Origin: an uncultured Bacteroides sp.
Lineage (GTDB): Bacteria > Bacteroidota > Bacteroidia > Bacteroidales > Bacteroidaceae
Assembly (NCBI RefSeq): GCF_900547205.1
Contig: NZ_URFY01000049.1
Span: forward strand, 1-33,994
Reading direction: 5' to 3'
DNA length: 33,994 bases
Part shown: in pieces, positions 1-8,432 of the stretch
Numbering within the stretch: the stretch's first letter is position 1
Layout of the letters: every line of letters begins with the position of its first letter
The notes under the pieces: model-generated
The model's input: only the letters and a program-made list of their open reading frames with translations
What the model was told of the DNA's origin: nothing
The model's database searches: none
Translations under genes and position numbers: made by a program

Positions 1-111
1 AATGCCTTTGCCGAATCATTCAATGCGAAAATCAAGGCATTTCGTGCACAGTTTAGAGGAGTGAGAGATATACCATTCTTTATATTTAGACTATGCAAAC
101 TATGTGTGTGA
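1..111 (+). mobile_element. ISL3-like transposase, C-terminal fragment (enters from left edge)
   Basis: The first frame is open from base 1 to a TGA at 109-111 and encodes about 36 residues, including the stretch AESFNAKIKAFRAQFRGVRD. That pattern (E-S-F-N-A-K-I-K followed by F-R-x-Q-F-R-G-V-R-D) is typical of the C-terminal end of ISL3-family DDE transposases, where the Glu belongs to the catalytic triad. Only the tail lies in the window, so it cannot be seen whether the element is intact to the left. It is followed closely by recJ, so the insertion sits immediately upstream of a housekeeping gene. The family name rests on motif recall, not on a search. Confidence 0.72.
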
Positions 112-129
112 GCTTTTAACAGAACTACA

Positions 130-147
130 GGGTTTTCGACTTGACCC
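130..147. repeat. Possible terminal end of the IS element
   Basis: The sequence GGGTTTTCGACTTGACCC lies 18 bases after the transposase stop. It begins GGGT and ends ACCC, and it is the most repeat-like sequence between the transposase and recJ, so it may be the right terminal repeat. The left end is outside the window and no target duplication could be tested. The rest of 112-294 shows no gene. A weak promoter-like TACTTTTA at 222-229 may serve recJ. Confidence 0.3.
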
Positions 148-294
148 CTTAAATGTTCCTTATATTCTCCCCCCACCGAAATATTTTCGTCACATCTACT
201 CTCCACTTCCGCTTTTTTTCGTACTTTTACCCCTTGTTGGAAAAAAGAGCCTTTCTGACACTAGGGAAAAGGAAAAGAAAAAACAATATATAAA

Positions 295-2013
295 ATGGAT
301 CACAAATGGAATTATCAACCCATTACACCAGAACAGGCAGAGATAAGCCAGACATTGGCTCAGGAATTGGGAATTAGCCCGATACTTGGACGACTATTGG
401 TACAGCGGGGAATAACAGAAGCAGAAGATGCCAGAAAGTTTTTCCGCCCGCAGTTGCCCGACCTGCACGATCCGTTCCTGATGAAGGACATGGATATCGC
501 AGTAGAGCGTCTGAACAGGGCGATGGGAAAGAAAGAACGTATTTTAATTTATGGAGATTATGATGTAGACGGTACTACGGCCGTGGCATTGGTCTACAAG
601 TTTATTCAACAGTTCTATTCGAACTTGGATTATTACATACCCGACCGCTACAACGAAGGATATGGCATTTCGAAGAAAGGAATAGACTACGCTTCGGATA
701 CCGGCGTGGGATTGATTATCGTACTCGATTGCGGAATCAAAGCGGTGGAGGAAATAACGTATGCCAAAGAAAAAGGCATTGATTTTATCATCTGCGACCA
801 CCACGTGCCGGATGATATTTTGCCGCCTGCCGTAGCTATCCTGAACGCCAAACGGCTAGACAATACTTATCCGTACACACATCTTTCCGGGTGTGGCGTT
901 GGCTTCAAGTTTATGCAAGCATTTGCCATCAGCAACGGCATCGAGTTTCACCACCTGATACCGCTTCTCGACTTGGCAGCTGTGAGCATTGCATCGGACA
1001 TCGTCCCTATTATGGGCGAAAACCGCATCCTTGCCTTCCACGGCTTGAAGCAACTGAACAGCAATCCGAGTATCGGGATGAAAGCCATCATCGACGTATG
1101 CGGACTTTCCGAAAAGGAAATCACCGTCAGCGATATCGTGTTCAAAATCGGACCGCGTATCAATGCATCCGGTCGCATCCAAAACGGGAAAGAAGCAGTA
1201 GATTTGCTCACGGAGAAAGACTTCTCGGCCGCACTCGAAAAAGCCGGGCAAATCAATCAGTACAACGAGACGCGGAAAGACTTAGATAAGAGCATGACGG
1301 AAGAAGCCAATAATATCGTTGCCAATCTGGCAGGGCTGGCCGACCGTCGTTCTATTGTACTATACAATGAAGAGTGGCACAAGGGAGTGATTGGCATTGT
1401 GGCTTCCCGTTTGACGGAAGTTTACTACCGCCCAGCCGTTGTCCTGACACGTACAGATGATATGGCGACAGGTTCGGCACGTTCCGTTTCCGGTTTTGAT
1501 GTGTATAAGGCGATTGAGAACTGCCGCGACTTGCTCGAAAACTTCGGAGGACACACGTATGCTGCCGGATTATCGATGAAAGTAGAGAATGTGGAAATCT
1601 TCACGAAGAGGTTCGAAGAGTATGTGTCACAGCATATCTTGCCCGAACAAAGAAGCGCCGTGATGGAAATTGATGCGGAAATAGACTTCAGGGACATCAC
1701 GCCGAAATTCTATAGCGACCTGAAAAGATTCAATCCTTTTGGTCCCGACAACTCGAAACCTATATTCTGTACCCATCATGTTTATGACTACGGGACGAGC
1801 AAGGTTGTGGGACGCGATCAGGAACATATCAAACTGGAACTGGTAGATAATAAATCGAACAATGTGATGAACGGCATCGCTTTCGGGCAAAGTTCTCATG
1901 TGCGCTACATCAAGACGAAGCGCTCGTTCGACATCTGCTACTCTATCGAAGAAAACACGCATAAGCGTGGCGAAGTACAACTTCAAATCGAGGACATTAA
2001 GCCGATTGAATAA
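295..2013 (+). CDS. recJ: Single-stranded-DNA-specific exonuclease RecJ
   Basis: RecJ degrades single-stranded DNA 5' to 3' in recombinational and mismatch repair. The 572-residue product has the DHH phosphoesterase motifs in order: GDYDVDG (about residues 87-93), LDCG (144-147) and CDHH (167-170). A DHHA1-type region with the GGHTYAAGLSM motif follows, then a C-terminal OB-like part. The length is normal for the family. The ATG at 295 gives the expected N-terminus, with an AT-rich leader and no Shine-Dalgarno site, as usual in Bacteroides. recQ begins inside its last codons, so the two repair genes are translationally linked. The start lies about 180 bases after an IS fragment, which may affect its promoter. 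Confidence 0.96.
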   Translation: MDHKWNYQPITPEQAEISQTLAQELGISPILGRLLVQRGITEAEDARKFFRPQLPDLHDPFLMKDMDIAVERLNRAMGKKERILIYGDYDVDGTTAVALVYKFIQQFYSNLDYYIPDRYNEGYGISKKGIDYASDTGVGLIIVLDCGIKAVEEITYAKEKGIDFIICDHHVPDDILPPAVAILNAKRLDNTYPYTHLSGCGVGFKFMQAFAISNGIEFHHLIPLLDLAAVSIASDIVPIMGENRILAFHGLKQLNSNPSIGMKAIIDVCGLSEKEITVSDIVFKIGPRINASGRIQNGKEAVDLLTEKDFSAALEKAGQINQYNETRKDLDKSMTEEANNIVANLAGLADRRSIVLYNEEWHKGVIGIVASRLTEVYYRPAVVLTRTDDMATGSARSVSGFDVYKAIENCRDLLENFGGHTYAAGLSMKVENVEIFTKRFEEYVSQHILPEQRSAVMEIDAEIDFRDITPKFYSDLKRFNPFGPDNSKPIFCTHHVYDYGTSKVVGRDQEHIKLELVDNKSNNVMNGIAFGQSSHVRYIKTKRSFDICYSIEENTHKRGEVQLQIEDIKPIE

Positions 2014-3910
2014 GTATCAGGAGATATTAAAACAATACTGGGGATATGACTCCTTCCGCGACTTGCAGGAGGAGATCATTACCAGTATCGGCGAAGGCAA
2101 AGACACGTTGGGACTGATGCCTACCGGTGGCGGTAAGTCCATTACTTTCCAAGTGCCTGCTCTTGCCCAAGAAGGGCTTTGTCTTGTCATCACTCCCCTC
2201 ATTGCCTTGATGAAAGACCAAGTGCAAAACCTGCGGAAGCGGGGAATCAAAGCACTTGCCATTTATTCGGGGATGACCCGCCAGGAAATCGTCACCGCAC
2301 TCGAAAACTGCATCTTCGGCGATTACAAATTCCTCTATATCTCACCGGAACGACTGGACACGGAAATATTCCGCACCAAGCTACGTGCCATGAACGTCTC
2401 CATGATTACTGTGGACGAAAGCCACTGTATCTCGCAATGGGGCTATGATTTCCGTCCGGCTTACCTCAAGATAGCGGAGATTCGGGACCTGTTGCCGGGA
2501 ATCCCTGTGCTGGCACTTACCGCTACAGCTACTCCTGAAGTAGTAAAAGACATCCAAGCCCGATTAAACTTCCACAAAGGCAACGTTTTCCGTATGAGTT
2601 TTGAGCGGAAGAACCTTGCATATATTGTTCGCAACACGGATAATAAAACCGGGGAGTTGCTGCATATCCTGCGAAGAATATCCGGCAGCGCCATTATCTA
2701 CGTCCGCAACAGACGGCGAACGAAAGAAATCACCGAACTACTGGTGCACGAAGACATCACCGCCGATTTCTACCATGCGGGACTGGACAATGCCGTAAAA
2801 GACCAGCGCCAGAAACGTTGGCAAAACGGAGATGTCCGCGTAATGGTGGCAACGAATGCTTTCGGCATGGGTATCGACAAACCGGACGTACGCATTGTGC
2901 TGCACATCGACCTCCCGGATTCTCCAGAAGCTTATTTTCAAGAAGCCGGACGCGCAGGAAGGGACGGAGAAAAAGCCTATGCAGTAATCTTATACGCCAA
3001 ATCGGACAGGACTACACTGCACAAACGCGTGGTGGACACTTTTCCCGAAAAAGAATATATACTCAATGTGTACGAGCACCTGCAATACTACTATCAGATG
3101 GCAATGGGAGACGGATTCCAATGTGTTCGCGAATTTAACCTGGAAGAGTTCTGCCGGAAGTTCAAATACTTCCCTGTTCCGGTGGATAGCGCATTGAAAA
3201 TACTGACTCAGGCAGGTTATCTGGAATATACCGACGAGCAGGACAATGCTTCCCGCATCCTTTTCACGATTCGACGGGATGAACTCTACAAGCTTCGTGA
3301 AATGGGAGCGGAGACGGAAACGCTGATACAGATGATTTTACGTTCCTACACCGGAGTGTTTACCGATTACGCCTATATCAGCGAGGCATCCTTGTCTGTA
3401 CGTACGGGACTGACGCGTGAACAAATCTACAATATTCTCATCACACTGACCAAGCGCCGCATCGTAGACTACATCCCCCGCAAAAAGACACCTTATATTA
3501 TATATACGCGCGAGCGGCTGGAACAACGCTTCCTGAATATCCCTGCTTCGGTATACGAAGAGCGTAAAGCCCGTTACGAAGCACGCATCAAAGCGATGGA
3601 GGAATATGTGACTTCGGACAACGTGTGTCGCAGCCGAATGCTACTCCGCTATTTCGGAGAGAAAAACGAACATAACTGCGGGCAGTGCGATGTCTGCCTT
3701 AGCGGTCGGGCAGCGGATACTTTATCCGAAGATTCTTTAGACACCCTGAAAACTCAGATAAAAGAACTGCTAGTAAAGAATCCCCTCACTCCTGCCGGCA
3801 TAGCCAATGAAATAGAAGCCGATAAAGAGAAGATTGGAGAAGTCCTTCAATATTTATTAGAAGAAGGTGAATTGAAGATGCAGGATGGAATGATACATAT
3901 TCCAAAATAA
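2006..3910 (+). CDS. recQ: ATP-dependent DNA helicase RecQ
   Basis: RecQ is a 3'-5' superfamily 2 helicase that can supply single strands to RecJ. Visible motifs are the Walker A box MPTGGGKS, the DESH box (a variant of DEAH), the TATAT motif III, the HAGLDN region, NAFGMGIDKPD, and QEAGRAGRDG as motif VI. The zinc-binding cysteines of the RecQ C-terminal domain (CGQCDVC) and a C-terminal winged-helix/HRDC-like part follow. I prefer the TTG at 2006, giving (M)NKYQEILKQYWGYDSF and about 634 residues, because the family starts just before the FRDLQ motif. Residues added by the upstream ATG at 1898 are an out-of-frame reading of recJ. The gene overlaps recJ by 8 bases. Confidence 0.93.
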   Translation: MNKYQEILKQYWGYDSFRDLQEEIITSIGEGKDTLGLMPTGGGKSITFQVPALAQEGLCLVITPLIALMKDQVQNLRKRGIKALAIYSGMTRQEIVTALENCIFGDYKFLYISPERLDTEIFRTKLRAMNVSMITVDESHCISQWGYDFRPAYLKIAEIRDLLPGIPVLALTATATPEVVKDIQARLNFHKGNVFRMSFERKNLAYIVRNTDNKTGELLHILRRISGSAIIYVRNRRRTKEITELLVHEDITADFYHAGLDNAVKDQRQKRWQNGDVRVMVATNAFGMGIDKPDVRIVLHIDLPDSPEAYFQEAGRAGRDGEKAYAVILYAKSDRTTLHKRVVDTFPEKEYILNVYEHLQYYYQMAMGDGFQCVREFNLEEFCRKFKYFPVPVDSALKILTQAGYLEYTDEQDNASRILFTIRRDELYKLREMGAETETLIQMILRSYTGVFTDYAYISEASLSVRTGLTREQIYNILITLTKRRIVDYIPRKKTPYIIYTRERLEQRFLNIPASVYEERKARYEARIKAMEEYVTSDNVCRSRMLLRYFGEKNEHNCGQCDVCLSGRAADTLSEDSLDTLKTQIKELLVKNPLTPAGIANEIEADKEKIGEVLQYLLEEGELKMQDGMIHIPK

Positions 3911-3915
3911 GTTGT

Positions 3916-3923
3916 TACATTTG
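3916..3923 (+). promoter_or_regulatory. Bacteroides -7 element upstream of the TPR gene
   Basis: TACATTTG matches the Bacteroides -7 consensus TAnnTTTG exactly. It lies between the recQ stop and the TPR gene ATG, leaving a leader of roughly 20 bases. No good -33 TTTG is seen at the usual distance, so it may be a weak or internal promoter. Confidence 0.4.
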
Positions 3924-3948
3924 CAGGCAAAACCAAAAACAACGTATC

Positions 3949-4911
3949 ATGCCGAACTTCTTTAAATCTTTCTTCTCCGGAAAGTCTGAGACACCGGAAA
4001 GCGAAAAACAGAAAAACGACCGGAAAAGATTCGATATTTTCAAGTATGACGGGATGCGTGCCCAACGCATGGGACGCCCGGACTATGCAGTGAAATGCTT
4101 TACCGAAGCACTTGCCATTGAAGAGGAATTTGAGACAATGACTTATCTCAGCCAGCTTTACATTCAGATGGGAGAAGTGGAAAAAGCCCGCGAACTCTTA
4201 GAGAAAATGGCAATAATGGAACCCGGAATAGTCAACACGTTTCTGTCATTAGCCAATGTTTGCTACATTCAGGAAGACTACAAAGCAATGGAAGAAGCTG
4301 CCACCAAGGCTATTGCCATTGAGGAAGGAAACGCCATTGCACATTTCCTGTTGGGAAAAGCCCGCAAAGGACAAGATGACGATATCATGACCATCGCCCA
4401 CCTGACGAAAGCCATCACCTTGCAAGATGATTTCATCGAAGCCCGCCTCATGCGTGCGGAAGCCCTGCTGCACATGAAGCAGTATAAAGAAATGATGGAA
4501 GACATAGATGCCGTACTCGCCCAGAATCCCGAAGAAGAGACGGCCATACTCCTGCGCGGAAAAGTGAAAGAAGCCAATCATCAGGAGGAAGAAGCCGAAG
4601 CGGACTACAAACTCGTCACTGAAGTCAACCCTTTCAACGAGCAAGCCTACCTCTACTTGGGACAGCTTTTCATCGACCAGAAGAAACTATCCGAAGCCAT
4701 CGGCCTTTTCGACGAAGCCATCGAACTGAATCCCAACTTCGCGGAAGCTTACCGTGAACGCGGACGCGCCAAATTGCTGAACGGCGATAAGGACGGTTCG
4801 GTAGAAGATATGAAGAAATCTCTGGAGTTGAATCCGAAGGACGAGGCTAGTGTGAACGGGGAATTTAAGAATCTGGGACCAAAGTCGGAGGCGCTTCCCG
4901 GCATATTCTAA
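3949..4911 (+). CDS. Tetratricopeptide repeat protein
   Basis: The 320-residue product has a short charged N-terminus rich in Lys and Ser, followed by about eight 34-residue TPR units. Recognisable units include PDYAVKCFTEALAIEE, AYLYLGQLFIDQKKLSEAI and AYRERGRAKLLNGDKDGSV, each with the A/Y-G-A-P-like spacing. No signal peptide or membrane segment is seen, so it is probably a cytoplasmic scaffold for protein-protein contacts. The partner is not evident. It follows recQ by 38 bases and may share its transcript or use the local promoter. Confidence 0.85.
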   Translation: MPNFFKSFFSGKSETPESEKQKNDRKRFDIFKYDGMRAQRMGRPDYAVKCFTEALAIEEEFETMTYLSQLYIQMGEVEKARELLEKMAIMEPGIVNTFLSLANVCYIQEDYKAMEEAATKAIAIEEGNAIAHFLLGKARKGQDDDIMTIAHLTKAITLQDDFIEARLMRAEALLHMKQYKEMMEDIDAVLAQNPEEETAILLRGKVKEANHQEEEAEADYKLVTEVNPFNEQAYLYLGQLFIDQKKLSEAIGLFDEAIELNPNFAEAYRERGRAKLLNGDKDGSVEDMKKSLELNPKDEASVNGEFKNLGPKSEALPGIF

Positions 4912-4960
4912 GTGTCCTTTTCATCTATTTTATGCAGGAAAGCAAAAAAAATATCGCTTA

Positions 4961-4993
4961 TTGCTTGTATCTAACGGAAAATTATTACTTTTG
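4961..4993 (+). promoter_or_regulatory. Promoter of the aromatic amino acid operon
   Basis: TACTTTTG at 4986-4993 is an exact TAnnTTTG -7 element, and a TTG-containing -33 region (TTGCTTG) starts at 4961. The spacing fits the Bacteroides primary sigma factor. Transcription would begin near 5000, about 35 bases upstream of the leader peptide ATG, so the attenuator lies fully inside the transcript. Confidence 0.65.
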
Positions 4994-5033
4994 TCCCCAG
5001 AAATAAAGAACTAAAGCATTAACAACGATTCAA

Positions 5034-5120
5034 ATGAAATCATTCTCTTATACATACTCATTCTTTTTTTACTTTTACTTTAGCCAGAAAGTAGAGCGGG
5101 AGTTTGTATGTGTCAAGTGA
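5034..5120 (+). CDS. Phe/Tyr-rich leader peptide of the pheA operon
   Basis: An ATG at 5034 opens a 28-codon reading frame ending in TGA at 5118-5120. It contains seven Phe and four Tyr codons, with the run FFFYFYF in the middle. It lies just downstream of a promoter match and just upstream of a terminator hairpin that precedes prephenate dehydratase. By analogy with classical attenuation, ribosome stalling at these codons when charged tRNA-Phe or tRNA-Tyr is scarce would favour the alternative RNA fold. The high content of exactly the operon's end products makes chance unlikely. There is no Shine-Dalgarno site, as usual for the genus. Confidence 0.85.
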   Translation: MKSFSYTYSFFFYFYFSQKVEREFVCVK

Positions 5121-5170
5121 CAGTGATGCTTAAGAACTGAATAGAGAAATCAATCATATGAATCCCGCTC
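5094..5170 (+). promoter_or_regulatory. Antiterminator pairing of the pheA attenuator
   Basis: GAGCGGGA at 5094-5101, inside the 3' part of the leader peptide frame, is perfectly complementary to TCCCGCTC at 5163-5170. The second segment is also the left arm of the terminator, so the two folds exclude each other. A ribosome finishing the leader peptide would cover 5094-5120 and free the terminator. A ribosome stalled at the Phe/Tyr run (5061-5081) would leave 5094-5101 free to pair. Confidence 0.8.
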
Positions 5171-5192
5171 CAACATGGACGCGGGATTTTTT
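5161..5192 (+). terminator. Intrinsic terminator of the pheA attenuator
   Basis: AATCCCGC (5161-5168) pairs with GCGGGATT (5181-5188). The stem can extend inward by TCC/GGA with one bulged base, and a run of six T (5187-5192) follows. It lies 21 bases before the pheA ATG and would stop transcription when aromatic amino acids are sufficient. Confidence 0.88.
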
Positions 5193-5213
5193 CATATATA
5201 ATACATAAGAACA

Positions 5214-6062
5214 ATGAAAAAGATAGCAATTCAAGGAACACTCGGCTCGTATCACGATATCGCCGCGCACAAGTACTTCGAGGGAGAAGAAATAGAGTTA
5301 ATCTGTTGTGCCACCTTCGAAGACGTGTTTAATTCGATACGGAAAGACAGTCAGGTCATCGGAATGCTAGCCATCGAGAATACGATTGCGGGTAGCTTGC
5401 TGCACAACAACGAGTTGTTGAGACAGAGCGGAACCCAGATTATCGGTGAATACAAGCTGCGCATTTCCCACAGCTTCGTCTGCCTGCCCGATGAAAGTTG
5501 GGAAGACCTGACGGAGGTAAACTCCCACCCCATCGCCCTGATGCAATGCCGCGAGTTTCTGAATCAGCATCCCCAACTGAAAGTGGTGGAAGGCGAAGAC
5601 ACCGCCCGCAGCGCCGAAATCATCAAAGAAGAAAACCTGAAAGGGCACGCCGCCATCTGCTCCAAAGCAGCAGCAGAGCGCTACGGGATGAAGGTTCTTC
5701 AGGAAGGTATCGAAACGAATAAGCACAACTTCACCCGTTTTCTGGTAGTTGCCGACCCATGGCAAGTGGACGAACTCCGCCAGCATCACGCCAACGCCAC
5801 CAACAAGGCAAGCATCGTATTCACACTGCCTCACACGGAAGGAAGTTTGTCGCAAGTACTCTCCATCTTATCGTTCTACAGCATCAACCTGACTAAGATT
5901 CAGTCACTGCCCATCATCGGTCGCGAATGGGAATACCAGTTTTACGTAGACGTATCTTTCAACGATTATCTGAGATATAAACAATCTATAGCAGCAATAA
6001 CTCCATTAACCAAAGAACTTAAAATATTAGGCGAATATGCAGAAGGAAAGTCAAACATATAA
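5214..6062 (+). CDS. pheA: Prephenate dehydratase
   Basis: Converts prephenate to phenylpyruvate, the committed step to phenylalanine, in the cytoplasm. The 282-residue product starts with the typical KKIAIQGTLGSYHDIAA. It has the catalytic NFTRF motif (around residues 168-172) and a C-terminal ACT domain from about residue 197 (KASIVFTLPHTEGSLSQVLSIL) that would bind Phe for feedback inhibition. It is monofunctional: no chorismate mutase domain is present, and that activity is fused to the DAHP synthase two genes downstream. The gene is controlled by the upstream attenuator, and its last 26 bases overlap the next gene. Confidence 0.95.
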   Translation: MKKIAIQGTLGSYHDIAAHKYFEGEEIELICCATFEDVFNSIRKDSQVIGMLAIENTIAGSLLHNNELLRQSGTQIIGEYKLRISHSFVCLPDESWEDLTEVNSHPIALMQCREFLNQHPQLKVVEGEDTARSAEIIKEENLKGHAAICSKAAAERYGMKVLQEGIETNKHNFTRFLVVADPWQVDELRQHHANATNKASIVFTLPHTEGSLSQVLSILSFYSINLTKIQSLPIIGREWEYQFYVDVSFNDYLRYKQSIAAITPLTKELKILGEYAEGKSNI

Positions 6063-7245
6063 AATCGCGCCCGCCGAGAGACTGGCGAGTGTAAGCGAGT
6101 ACTACTTTTCAAAGAAGCTGAAAGAAGTAGCGCAGATGAATGCAGAAGGAAAAGACGTAATCAGTCTGGGCATCGGCAGTCCCGATATGCCGCCCTCGGA
6201 AAAGACCATCGAGACATTGTGTAGCAATGCGCAAAATCCGAACGGACACGGTTATCAGCCGTATGTGGGTATCCCCGAACTTCGCAAAGGTTTTGCGGCG
6301 TGGTATCAGCGCTGGTATGGAGTAGAGTTGAATCCGAATACGGAGATACAACCGCTCATCGGTTCGAAGGAAGGGATTCTTCATGTCACGCTGGCGTTTG
6401 TCAATCCGGGCGAGCAGGTGCTGGTTCCGAATCCGGGATACCCCACTTATACTTCGCTGAGCAAGATACTCGGTGCGGAAGTTATCAACTACGATTTGAA
6501 GGAGGAAAACGGTTGGATGCCAGACTTCGAGGCACTGGAGAAGATGGACCTCAGCCGTGTGAAGCTGATGTGGACCAACTATCCGAATATGCCGACAGGA
6601 GCCAATGCGACTCCCGAACTGTACGAACGCTTGGTTGACTTCGCCCGCCGCAAGAACATAGTGATTGTGAACGACAATCCTTACAGCTTTATCCTGAATG
6701 ATAAGCCTATCAGCATCCTGAGTGTGCCGGGCGCAAAAGAATGCTGCATCGAATTTAACTCAATGAGCAAGAGCCACAATATGCCGGGATGGCGTATCGG
6801 TATGCTGGCATCGAACGCCGAGTTTGTGCAATGGATACTGAAAGTGAAAAGCAATATAGACAGCGGAATGTTCCGTGCCATGCAACTGGCGGCTGCAACT
6901 GCGCTCGAAGCGGAAGCGGACTGGTACGAAGGTAACAACCGTAACTACCGCAACCGCCGCAATCTGGCAGGTGAGATAATGAAAACTTTAGGTTGCACCT
7001 ACGACGAGAACCAAGTAGGAATGTTCCTCTGGGGAAAAATCCCCGCTTCGTGCAAAGACGTGGAAGAACTGACGGAAAAGGTGCTTCAAGAAGCAAGAGT
7101 CTTTATCACTCCGGGATTTATCTTCGGCAGCAACGGAGCCAGATACATCCGCATCTCCCTATGCTGCAAAGACGAGAAACTGGCGGAAGCACTGGAAAGA
7201 ATTAAAACAATGGCACAATGCGGCGATATGCCAATATGCCAATAA
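6037..7245 (+). CDS. PLP-dependent class I/II aminotransferase, probably aromatic
   Basis: The 402-residue protein is a fold-type I aminotransferase. SMSKSHNMPGWRIG carries the PLP-binding lysine, NDNPYSF is the conserved Asn-Asp-x-Pro-Tyr segment, and an Arg near the C-terminus (RYIRISLCC) would bind the substrate carboxylate. The sequence resembles LL-diaminopimelate/aspartate-type aminotransferases. Its position between prephenate dehydratase and DAHP synthase suggests that it makes Phe and Tyr from phenylpyruvate and 4-hydroxyphenylpyruvate, which is inferred from context. The ATG at 6037 overlaps pheA, implying coupled translation. The last codons (DMPICQ and the stop) lie inside a repeat element. 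Confidence 0.88.
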   Translation: MQKESQTYKIAPAERLASVSEYYFSKKLKEVAQMNAEGKDVISLGIGSPDMPPSEKTIETLCSNAQNPNGHGYQPYVGIPELRKGFAAWYQRWYGVELNPNTEIQPLIGSKEGILHVTLAFVNPGEQVLVPNPGYPTYTSLSKILGAEVINYDLKEENGWMPDFEALEKMDLSRVKLMWTNYPNMPTGANATPELYERLVDFARRKNIVIVNDNPYSFILNDKPISILSVPGAKECCIEFNSMSKSHNMPGWRIGMLASNAEFVQWILKVKSNIDSGMFRAMQLAAATALEAEADWYEGNNRNYRNRRNLAGEIMKTLGCTYDENQVGMFLWGKIPASCKDVEELTEKVLQEARVFITPGFIFGSNGARYIRISLCCKDEKLAEALERIKTMAQCGDMPICQ

Positions 7246-7311
7246 AAGAATTAGAAAGTAAACAATTGAATAATCATCCCGCCAATTGGCACATTAGCAT
7301 ATTGGCATATT
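7225..7311. repeat. Inverted-repeat element, ATATGCCAAT family, copy 1
   Basis: GATATGCCAATATGCCAAT (7225-7243) is matched in reverse complement by ATTAGCATATTGGCATATT (7293-7311) at 17 of 19 positions. The centre is AT-rich, about 49 bases. The arms are built of a roughly 9-base unit (ATATGCCA). A second member lies at about 21927-22030. The left arm encodes the end of the aminotransferase, and the element fills the gap before the DAHP synthase gene. It may be a dispersed repeat that forms an RNA stem-loop inside the operon. Confidence 0.75.
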
Positions 7312-7325
7312 GATACATTATTATT

Positions 7326-8387
7326 ATGGAACTCGAATCAATTTTATTACCGGGCATCGAAGCTAAAAGACCAATCGTAATAGCCGGCCCATGTAGTGCA
7401 GAGACAGAAGAACAAGTGATGGACACCGCCAGACAACTGGCTGCCAAAGGTCAAAAGATATTCCGTGCGGGAATCTGGAAACCGCGTACCAAACCGGGAG
7501 GTTTCGAAGGTATCGGCGTCGAAGGTCTTGCTTGGCTGAAGGAAGTGAAGAAGGAAACAGGTATGTACGTTTCTACCGAAGTGGCTACTGCAAAGCACGT
7601 ATACGAATGCCTGAAAGCAGGAATCGACATCCTCTGGGTAGGTGCGCGCACCACTGCCAATCCTTTCGCCGTGCAGGAGATTGCCGACGCATTGAAAGGT
7701 GTAGACATCCCCGTCTTGGTGAAGAACCCCGTCAACCCTGACCTCGAACTCTGGATTGGAGCTCTGGAACGTATCAACAACGCAGGGCTGAAACGTCTGG
7801 GTGCTATCCACCGCGGTTTCAGCAGCTACGACAAGAAGATATACCGCAATCTTCCGCAATGGCACATTCCTATCGAGTTGCGTCGCCGCATCCCCGAACT
7901 GCCCATCTTCTGCGATCCGAGCCATATCGGTGGAAAACGTGAGTTGGTAGCTCCGCTTTGCCAGCAGGCGATGGACTTGAACTTCGACGGACTGATTGTA
8001 GAGAGCCACTGCAACCCGGATTGTGCTTGGAGTGATGCCTCACAACAAGTGACTCCGGACGTATTGGATTACATCATCAACCTGCTGGTAATCCGTAACG
8101 AAACCCAAACGACCGAAAGTCTCAGCCAACTCCGCAAGCAGATTGACGAATGTGACGATAACATCATCCAAGAACTTGCAAAGAGAATGCGCATAGCACG
8201 CGAAATCGGCACTTACAAGAAGGAGCACGGAATCACGGTTCTTCAAGCCGGACGCTACAATGAAATCCTCGAAAAGCGCGGTACGCAAGGAGAACACTGC
8301 GGCATGGACAGCGAGTTCATGAAGAAGATTTTCGAAGCCATCCACGAAGAATCCGTGCGCCAGCAGATGGAAATTATTAATAAGTGA
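7326..8387 (+). CDS. Bifunctional DAHP synthase / chorismate mutase
   Basis: The 353-residue protein joins two enzymes of the shikimate route. Residues 1 to about 260 are a type I-beta (KDO8P synthase-like) DAHP synthase, with AGPCSAE, GARTTANP, a VLVKNPV strand and FCDPSHIGG. It condenses phosphoenolpyruvate and erythrose 4-phosphate. Residues from about 265 are an AroQ-type chorismate mutase (LRKQIDECDDNIIQELAKRM, IGTYKKEHG), which makes prephenate for the neighbours on both sides. In related fusions the mutase part also senses prephenate for feedback inhibition. The ATG at 7326 places AGPCSAE near residue 20, as expected. Confidence 0.95.
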   Translation: MELESILLPGIEAKRPIVIAGPCSAETEEQVMDTARQLAAKGQKIFRAGIWKPRTKPGGFEGIGVEGLAWLKEVKKETGMYVSTEVATAKHVYECLKAGIDILWVGARTTANPFAVQEIADALKGVDIPVLVKNPVNPDLELWIGALERINNAGLKRLGAIHRGFSSYDKKIYRNLPQWHIPIELRRRIPELPIFCDPSHIGGKRELVAPLCQQAMDLNFDGLIVESHCNPDCAWSDASQQVTPDVLDYIINLLVIRNETQTTESLSQLRKQIDECDDNIIQELAKRMRIAREIGTYKKEHGITVLQAGRYNEILEKRGTQGEHCGMDSEFMKKIFEAIHEESVRQQMEIINK

Positions 8388-8425
8388 TTAATCGTTAATC
8401 ACTAATCGTTTCACCACTAATCGTT
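8384..8425. repeat. Short repeats between DAHP synthase and tyrA
   Basis: TAATCGTT occurs three times, at 8389-8396, 8403-8410 and 8418-8425. The first lies within a perfect inverted repeat GTGATTAA-tcg-TTAATCAC (8384-8402) that overlaps the stop codon of the upstream gene. It could be a small RNA hairpin or a remnant of slippage. Confidence 0.55.
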
Positions 8426-8432
8426 AATAAAC

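Noticed and set aside
104..346. 80-residue frame overlapping the start of recJ
   Set aside because: It covers the IS end and recJ upstream region, has no family features, and is out of frame with recJ.
7347..8009. 220-residue minus-strand frame opposite DAHP synthase
   Set aside because: Shadow of a clear enzyme gene; no motif or start signal.
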